DNA from: JBLHKW01 sp047618565
GTDB taxonomy: Bacteria; Planctomycetota; UBA1135; GCA-002686595
Direction of reading: 5' to 3'
Assembly: GCA_047618565.1 (NCBI GenBank)
Contig: JBLHKW010000054.1
Span: 1 to 29,518 of the forward strand
DNA: 29,518 bases
Part shown: in pieces, positions 25,268 through 29,518 of the stretch
Position numbering within the stretch: position 1 is the stretch's first letter
How the letters are laid out: each line of letters opens with the position of its first letter
The notes under the pieces: generated by a model
Seen by the model: only the letters and a program-made list of their open reading frames with translations
Databases searched by the model: none
What the model was told of the DNA's origin: nothing
Program-made: the position numbers and the translations under genes

Positions 25268-26071
25268 ATGAAGATCACAACCCTCTTGACGCTCGCGCTC
25301 TCGCTCGCCGTCGTCACCAACGCCAACGCCTCCCTCCAGGGCAAGAAAAAGAAGAAGTCCCAGGAACCGGCCAAGGTGGCCACGAAAGGTGCAGCCGCCG
25401 ACGCGAGCAACCAGCTCGCCCTGGTCTTCGCCGTCGAAGGACTGACCGCCGACAACCAGCAAAAGGTGCGCGCCAACCTCGGTGCCCTGTCCGCCACGAT
25501 GTGGACCTGTGCCGCCTGTTCCGGCGCCCAGGCCAAGCCGGGCAACTGCCCGAAGTGCAAGACCGCATTGAAGGAGAGTGAAGTGCGTCCCGTACAGCGG
25601 GTCGAGACCCAGCTGGAGAAGGGAATGGTCGGCCTGCTCGTCGACAAGTCCGGTCGCGTCGGTCTGGAACAGGTGAAGACCGCCCTGGTGGGCACCAACG
25701 TGCATCTCGAGCCTGCCCGGCTGTCGCTCGGCGGCGCCAGCACGCTCAAGATCGAGGGCGCCAAGGAAGCCGATGCCAAGAAGATCGAGCAGGCCCTCAA
25801 GCAGCCGGCGCTCTTCTCTGCCGCAGCGGCCCGCTTCGACCAGCAAAGCGGGCGTTTGAATGTGGACGTGACGGTGGGCGCTCAGCCGCCCGCCCATGCC
25901 GCGGTCGTCGCCGCCCTGCACCGCGTCGGTACCGGGATCGAACTCTCTGACGTCATCTTCCGCATGACCAGGGTGCAACCCCAGGCCACCCAGCAAAGAG
26001 CTCCCGCCGCCGGCAAGAAAGACGGGGGCAAGAAGAAAAAGAAGGGCAAGAAGAAAAATAAGGGCAAGTAG
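25268..26071 (+). CDS. Secreted zinc-ribbon / heavy-metal-associated-like protein with lysine-rich tail
   Basis: A 267-residue exported protein. Residues 1-22 are a signal peptide (MKITTLLTLALSLAVVTNAN) followed by a Lys run (GKKKKKSQ). Residues 79-100 form a four-cysteine ribbon, WTCAACSGAQAKPGNCPKCK (Cys81, 84, 94, 97), as in the heavy-metal-binding domain attached to metal exporters. Residues about 115-250 contain two stretches with the beta-alpha-beta look of HMA folds (GLLVDKSGRVGLEQVKTALV, and RLNVDVTVGAQPPAHAAVVA), but without the CxxC of metal-transporting HMA domains. The last 25 residues are almost all Lys and Gly. A role in metal handling outside the cytoplasm is plausible. The ATG at 25268 is chosen because the signal peptide starts there; longer in-frame readings back to 25181 are not supported. 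Confidence 0.8.
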   Translation: MKITTLLTLALSLAVVTNANASLQGKKKKKSQEPAKVATKGAAADASNQLALVFAVEGLTADNQQKVRANLGALSATMWTCAACSGAQAKPGNCPKCKTALKESEVRPVQRVETQLEKGMVGLLVDKSGRVGLEQVKTALVGTNVHLEPARLSLGGASTLKIEGAKEADAKKIEQALKQPALFSAAAARFDQQSGRLNVDVTVGAQPPAHAAVVAALHRVGTGIELSDVIFRMTRVQPQATQQRAPAAGKKDGGKKKKKGKKKNKGK

Positions 26072-26087
26072 ACAACGAGTAGCACGC

Positions 26088-26135
26088 AGTCCGGACCGGG
26101 TCCCGCGCCAATCAGGTTGGACCCCGGCCCGGACT
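26088..26135. terminator. Strong hairpin after the zinc-ribbon gene
   Basis: AGTCCGGACCGGGTCC pairs with GGACCCCGGCCCGGACT around a 15-base loop, starting 17 bases after the stop. There is no T run, so it is a factor-independent terminator only if T-tract-less; it may also be a REP-type hairpin. The loop CAATCAGGTT resembles part of the P2 arm. Confidence 0.5.
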
Positions 26136-26248
26136 CCGGGCTCACCCTATCGGGATCGACAGCTCCCCAGATTCATCAATGTATGTGGTGACCGAGGCGA
26201 TGCCCCGCACCGCAACGCCGGGTGGACCCGGGTAGTTTTCCATCCGGG

Positions 26249-26290
26249 CCTCACACAGATCCGGACGTGCGCAATGGACGCATCCGGCTC
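26249..26290 (-). other. Group II intron-associated stem-loop downstream of the RT relic
   Basis: On the minus strand, GAGCCGGATGCG, a loop, CGCACGTCCGG and TCTGTGTGAGG form the stem-loop that commonly flanks group II intron reverse-transcriptase genes (pattern GAGCCG-TGCG...CGCACG-CGGTTCTGTG). It begins seven bases after the stop of the RT fragment, where it is expected. It indicates that the intron RNA scaffold is partly preserved. Confidence 0.6.
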
Positions 26291-26296
26291 CTCGGA

Positions 26297-26494
26297 TCAA
26301 GGTTTCGTACCGGGACGGACATGGGAGCGCACGATCCTCGGTTCCGGGAGCGGATAGCGCTCCAGGAGCCGAACGAAGCGTTCCCAGGTCACCTTGGCGT
26401 GACACGAGCCGCGATCCAGCCACTTGCGCCACGCACGTTCCACCTGGCGGCGAAAGTCACTCGGCCGGCGTGCTATGTGTTCTGCGTTTCCTTG
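26297..26494 (-). pseudogene. Group II intron reverse transcriptase/maturase, C-terminal fragment
   Basis: A 65-residue minus-strand frame reads FRRQVERAWRKWLDRGS, then VTWERFVRLLERYPLPEPRI. This is the typical last segment of group II intron-encoded reverse transcriptases (the thumb/maturase end, with W-WL-R followed by W-F--LL--PLP-P). A TGA blocks the frame at 26495-26497, and no RT active-site motif (YADD) is visible upstream, so the catalytic part is gone. The associated intron stem-loop follows. This fragment is unrelated to the DGR type expected near 1-1135. Confidence 0.7.
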
Positions 26495-26693
26495 TCATCG
26501 GGGTCGGTTGCCTGCGGTCTTGCGCCGCTGCCTATCCTAACCCCGCCACTGGCTCCGTTTCCTCAGACCACTTCTCATCGGGGTGGTGCTAAGCCCTGGA
26601 TCTCCGTCGCCGTCAGCATTGGTTCAGAGTACGGGTCCGGCTGCGGGAAGGCTGATCAAATCTAGCCTCCCCGCTTTCAGTTGCAGTAGCTTC

Positions 26694-27398
26694 CTACTGG
26701 GACTCTTCGGGTAGGAGGTTGTTTTCCACGTAGAAGCCGCTCTTTTCCGGATCCAACGTATCATCTTCCTCGGAGTAGAAGGCCCAGTAGCCCTCCCTGA
26801 GGCCGTTTTCATAGAGTCCTACAGACTCTTGTCGGCCATCCTCAAAGTAGGTGCGCCACTCTCCGGCCTTGACTCCTTTGACGAATACCCCTTCTTCGTC
26901 GATCTGCCCGTTTTCGTGGTACCAGAGCCAATGACCGACGCGTCGATTCCTGCTGTAGTTACCCGATGAGCTCAGCTGCCCCCTTCGGTTCCAGCCTCTA
27001 TGGACGCCCTCTCGTAAGCGGTCTACGAAGACGCCCTCCGAAAACACCTCGCCGGAATCGAATCGAACCCTGCGTAGATCCCCTTCCCAGCTAATCACAC
27101 AGTCATAGCCCAGGAACTGCTTTCGGGCCCCGTCGCTAGACGGCCGACGCGCGTCTACTGCGACTGCAGGCCTCGCCGAAGGACTCGGCTCCGTAGTAGT
27201 CGACGAATAGTCACCTGCGCTATCGATACGAGTGGTCGATGAAGTGAAAGTATCGAGCCGTGTGTCAGTCGAGTCTTCTACGCGTGTTCTCGGATTGGCC
27301 GTGGTCACAGCGTGGACCTTGATGGGATCCGACTTACTTCTCCCCAAGATCCACGCCGTACCAGCCAAGACGACTATCGCAATTACGCCTAGACGCAT
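26694..27398 (-). CDS. Membrane-anchored MORN-repeat (YwqK-like) protein
   Basis: A 234-residue protein with one N-terminal hydrophobic anchor (MRLGVIAIVVLAGTAWILG), then a Ser/Thr-rich linker (residues about 30-85). At least four MORN_2-type repeats follow from about residue 110: GEVFSEGVFVDRLREGVHRG, GQLSSSGNYSRNRRVGHWLW, GQIDEEGVFVKGVKAGEWRT and RQESVGLYENGLREGYWAFY. Such repeats occur in YwqK-type proteins, some of which act as antitoxins in Bacillus, and in surface proteins. Base composition is visibly less GC-rich than the left part of the window, as in the glycine-rich neighbour. It starts 57 bases after that neighbour's stop on the same strand, so the two may be cotranscribed. Confidence 0.85.
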   Translation of the reverse strand: MRLGVIAIVVLAGTAWILGRSKSDPIKVHAVTTANPRTRVEDSTDTRLDTFTSSTTRIDSAGDYSSTTTEPSPSARPAVAVDARRPSSDGARKQFLGYDCVISWEGDLRRVRFDSGEVFSEGVFVDRLREGVHRGWNRRGQLSSSGNYSRNRRVGHWLWYHENGQIDEEGVFVKGVKAGEWRTYFEDGRQESVGLYENGLREGYWAFYSEEDDTLDPEKSGFYVENNLLPEESQ

Positions 27399-27455
27399 GG
27401 TCAGATCTCATTGATGTTGATCATGTCAATATCAGCAGGCTCTACTGCGGTGAAC

Positions 27456-28490
27456 CTAGCAGGAAGGAGCACCGCCCGCACCGGTATTGCCGGTGGGGCT
27501 CCCAGTTCCGCCACCGCCACCGGCTCCTCCACACCCGCCACCGCTAGCGGGTCCCCCAGGGCCACCATTGCCGCCGCCTGCTCCGGTTCCGTTTCCGTTT
27601 CCACCGCCTCCTCCAGTGCCACCGTTAGCCCCGCCGTCGCCGAGGCCACCGTCACCGCCGGTGCCACCTCCTTGGTCTCCGTTTCCACCGGCTCCTCCGG
27701 TTCCACCCGTCTCGCCTGAACCATTGCCCTCACCACCGTTACCGCCGGTGCCTCCATGACCGGTGTCGTTGTTACCGCCGGCTCCCCCAGTTCCGCCGGT
27801 TCCGCCTGCGCCTCCGTCGCCGCCTTTTCCGCCAGAGCCGCCGTTGCTCCCGCCTTCGCCACCTTGGCCACCGTTGCCGGACGTACCTCCGTCACCGCCA
27901 ACGCCGCCTTGTCCGCCATCGTCTCCGCCTTGGCCGCCGGTTCCGCCGTTGGCCCCGTTGGCCCCGTTGGCCCCGTTGCCACCAGTTCCGCCGCTAGCGC
28001 CACCTTTACCACCTTTTCCAAATTGCCCACCGTCACCACCGTCGCCGCCGCGTCCTCCGTTCTCTCCTCCCTCGCCACCGTTACCGCCTGCGCCGGTGCC
28101 ATGCCCCTGGCCTCCGTTGCCGCCCTCGCCAGACCCTGCTCCGTTACCGCCTTTGCCTCCTTTAGAGTCTCCAGAGCAGGCGTCTCCGCCTTTCCCACCA
28201 TCGCCGTCGGATCCGGGTTTGGCATTACCGCCGGGTTGGCCTGGGTTACCCGGCTTGCCGTCGTAGCCGTTCGGGTGATCATCATCCCCTGGCTCACCCC
28301 AAGGATAGTCAGGACCATACTCCTCGCCGGAGGAGTCGGTTCCGCTGGGCAGTTCACAGTCATCGTCACCTGCTGGTTCGAGTCCGCCTCCACCGCCGGT
28401 TTGAGCAGCAACAGGTGCGGCCAAGAAGAGCCCGGCGAGGAGTGCGAGCGTGCTTAGAGAGAACGATTTAATTGATGGTCTCCTGATCAT
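27456..28490 (-). CDS. Secreted glycine-rich GGxGG repeat protein
   Basis: A 344-residue protein with a signal peptide (SLSTLALLAGLFLAAPVAAQ), then an acidic, Pro/Asp-rich head (residues 38-85, with EEYGPDYPWGEPGDDD). About 250 residues of GG-G, GNGG, GDGG and GTGG repeats follow, ending SPTGNTGAGGAPSC. Cysteines are at the head (DDDCEL), in GGDACSGDSK, in GGGCGGAGG and at the very C-terminus. Such glycine-rich proteins (as in PE_PGRS or cell-wall proteins) form extended polyglycine II-like structures. A structural or surface role is likely; catalysis is not. The repeat unit is three or six residues, so slippage can change length without frameshift. The opposite frames are long Pro- or Ala-rich shadows and are not genes. 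Confidence 0.85.
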   Translation of the reverse strand: MIRRPSIKSFSLSTLALLAGLFLAAPVAAQTGGGGGLEPAGDDDCELPSGTDSSGEEYGPDYPWGEPGDDDHPNGYDGKPGNPGQPGGNAKPGSDGDGGKGGDACSGDSKGGKGGNGAGSGEGGNGGQGHGTGAGGNGGEGGENGGRGGDGGDGGQFGKGGKGGASGGTGGNGANGANGANGGTGGQGGDDGGQGGVGGDGGTSGNGGQGGEGGSNGGSGGKGGDGGAGGTGGTGGAGGNNDTGHGGTGGNGGEGNGSGETGGTGGAGGNGDQGGGTGGDGGLGDGGANGGTGGGGGNGNGTGAGGGNGGPGGPASGGGCGGAGGGGGTGSPTGNTGAGGAPSC

Positions 28491-28621
28491 GAACGGGAAG
28501 ATTATCGTGAGAAATTAGGCGGATAGGCGATCCAAAGGGCCTGCCATGGTAGCGCGGTAGAGGCGCCTTGAGGGCAGGAGTGGCGACACGGGCCATCCAC
28601 GGCAGAACGCCGCCGGACGGG

Positions 28622-28987
28622 ATGGACAGTACTCTCACAGTGTTCCTTCAGACGGGGGCGGGGGTCTTCGACCCCGTGCCCTCACTGACCCTGCGCAACG
28701 CGGCGACGACCAATGGCCCGAGCGCCGTGGCGGTGGCGGATCTGGACGGGAACGGGAGTGCCGACCTGGTCTCCGCGAGCAACTTCAGCGACACGCTCGC
28801 GGTGTTCTTCCAGACGGGGCCGGGGGTTTTCGACACCACGCCCTCGCTGACCCTGCGCGACCCGGGGGGGATGACCGATGGCGCGGTCGACCTGGCAGCC
28901 GCGGACCTGGACGGGGACGGGGCCCGTTGCGCGCCTTTCTCACCCTACACCACGAGTGCGCCTGAGCAACCCAAGTCCAGGGCATGA
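28622..28987 (+). pseudogene. FG-GAP/VCBS repeat protein fragment
   Basis: Two tandem units are readable: MDSTLTVFLQTGAGVFDPVP, then VAVADLDGNGSADLVSASNF, and TLAVFFQTGPGVFDTTPSLT, then LAAADLDGDG. These are the calcium-loop repeats of large secreted beta-propellers, different from those of the 14414-15733 protein. Homology starts abruptly near 28622 without a signal peptide and ends at 28920; after DGDG the frame runs into unrelated sequence and stops at 28987. It is an internal piece of a larger gene, broken at both ends. Confidence 0.7.
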
Positions 28988-29399
28988 TCTCCGGATGCAG
29001 AAGCTGACCGACTTCTGAACCTGCGCACAATGGGCAAGAGCGCACGGACAGTCAGCGTGGCGCGTCTCCAGACCGTTGCCTGCGAGAGAGGCCCGGAAAC
29101 CTGCTGGCTTGCCACGCGATTTGCGTCTCCAATAATGCTTGAAGCCCTTGCGATGCCATTGATCGCGAGCTGGAGCAGGTCGAAGAAGAAGTAGAGGGAA
29201 GGTACCCCAGGATCATCGTCGCAGCGTGACTGGACGTGCAACTGGACGAGCGCTACGGCGCTTCAGAAGCCCGTGATCGCGGGCCTGAGGGGGCTGCACA
29301 GGGCTTGCGGGAGGGACAGCGCGGATGGCACTCTTAGGTCGGTGACGAGAACTCGTCGCGAGAAGTACTGAATGTCGGTGCTGACAGCACCGCGCGCGG
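28921..29399. other. Gene-free stretch of unknown origin
   Basis: No frame here shows a recognisable family or consistent coding bias. Base composition is lower in GC than on both sides. It begins at a sharp junction with the FG-GAP fragment, which suggests a deletion or insertion breakpoint. I see no repeats or RNA motifs. Confidence 0.5.
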
Positions 29400-29518
29400 C
29401 TAGGACTCGTTGAAGAACGGGTCCGGGGTGGAGGGGTCACGGAGCTTCGCCGCGGCCCCCGCGCCAGTCAGGGGCAGGCCCGCGGGATCGATCAGCCCCA
29501 GCTGGACCAGCAGGTTGG
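29400..29518 (-). CDS. C-terminal end of an unidentified gene entering from the right
   Basis: The minus strand is open from the edge of the window to a TAG at 29400-29402, giving NLLVQLGLIDPAGLPLTGAG, then AAAKLRDPSTPDPFFNES. Third codon positions are nearly all G or C, as in the genuine genes of this window. The family is not recognised from 38 residues. The frame was chosen on codon use; other frames here have poor codon bias. Confidence 0.5.
   Translation of the reverse strand, partial: NLLVQLGLIDPAGLPLTGAGAAAKLRDPSTPDPFFNES

Noticed and set aside
24873..25268. 131-codon minus-strand frame
   Set aside because: It runs in a different frame over the CHAT tail, which shows clear family conservation; the frame itself has none.
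26297..26494. The reverse-transcriptase fragment as the missing DGR reverse transcriptase
   Set aside because: Its motifs (WERF..LLERYPLP) and flanking stem-loop are those of group II intron maturases, and it is 25 kb away and lacks the catalytic core.
27487..27759. Pro-rich plus-strand frames over the glycine-rich gene
   Set aside because: Complement of glycine codons gives proline codons; this is a shadow of the repeat.
27401..28411. 336-codon Ala/Val/Glu-rich minus-strand frame
   Set aside because: It is another frame of the glycine-rich repeat gene; the GGxGG frame has the signal peptide and plausible codons.
27456..28490. CRISPR-like or minisatellite array
   Set aside because: The short glycine-codon repeats are coding, have no spacers and keep one frame after a signal peptide.
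1..29518. tRNA and rRNA genes
   Set aside because: No cloverleaf with a conserved T-loop (GGTTCGAATCC-type) and no rRNA signature was seen on either strand.

Overview
The window looks like chromosomal DNA of a GC-rich member of the Planctomycetota, probably a deep-branching environmental lineage. This is inferred from the protein families: a planctomycete-type cytochrome c fragment (PSCyt1-like), DUF1570-like secreted proteins in tandem, LamG/Calx-beta and FG-GAP surface proteins, a CHAT-domain tail of planctomycete type, an EgtB-type sulfoxide synthase and a DUF1028 protein. There are no rRNA or tRNA genes and no CRISPR array.

Layout. (1) 1-1440: 3' end of a formylglycine-generating-enzyme-fold (FGE) protein with an NNC-rich C-terminal segment, then an HRDC-domain protein. 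This pair is typical of a diversity-generating retroelement (DGR), but no reverse transcriptase or template repeat follows. (2) 1441-3302, minus: exonuclease III and a DUF368 lipid-carrier flippase, overlapping by 3 bases. (3) 3596-8573, plus: two overlapping paralogous secreted proteins. (4) 8752-17147: an 1834-residue adhesin-like protein, an FG-GAP protein, a truncated response regulator and a frameshifted LolA-like gene. (5) 17148-19358: a MITE, a truncated cytochrome c gene and a secreted DUF1028 protein. (6) 19359-20562: an IS110 relic. (7) 20568-25000, minus: EgtB coupled to a PhnD-like binding protein, then a CHAT relic, a small secreted peptide and a GT-C glycosyltransferase. (8) 25268-29518: a secreted zinc-ribbon protein, a group II intron reverse-transcriptase tail, a MORN-repeat protein, a glycine-rich secreted protein, an FG-GAP fragment and the end of an unidentified gene.

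The main theme is small palindromic elements. Seven REP/BIME-like elements of at least three sequence types share an outer tip close to ATACGGAG followed by a short foldback. Two further MITE-type elements have ends resembling GCAGCCCGTGGTGAAA. Most sit directly against stop codons or inside broken genes: they supply the C-terminus of the FG-GAP protein, cut the response regulator and the cytochrome, and abut the IS110 relic. With the many relics, this marks an actively eroding accessory region. The most promising items are the FGE-HRDC pair, the palindrome superfamily and the EgtB-PhnD coupling.
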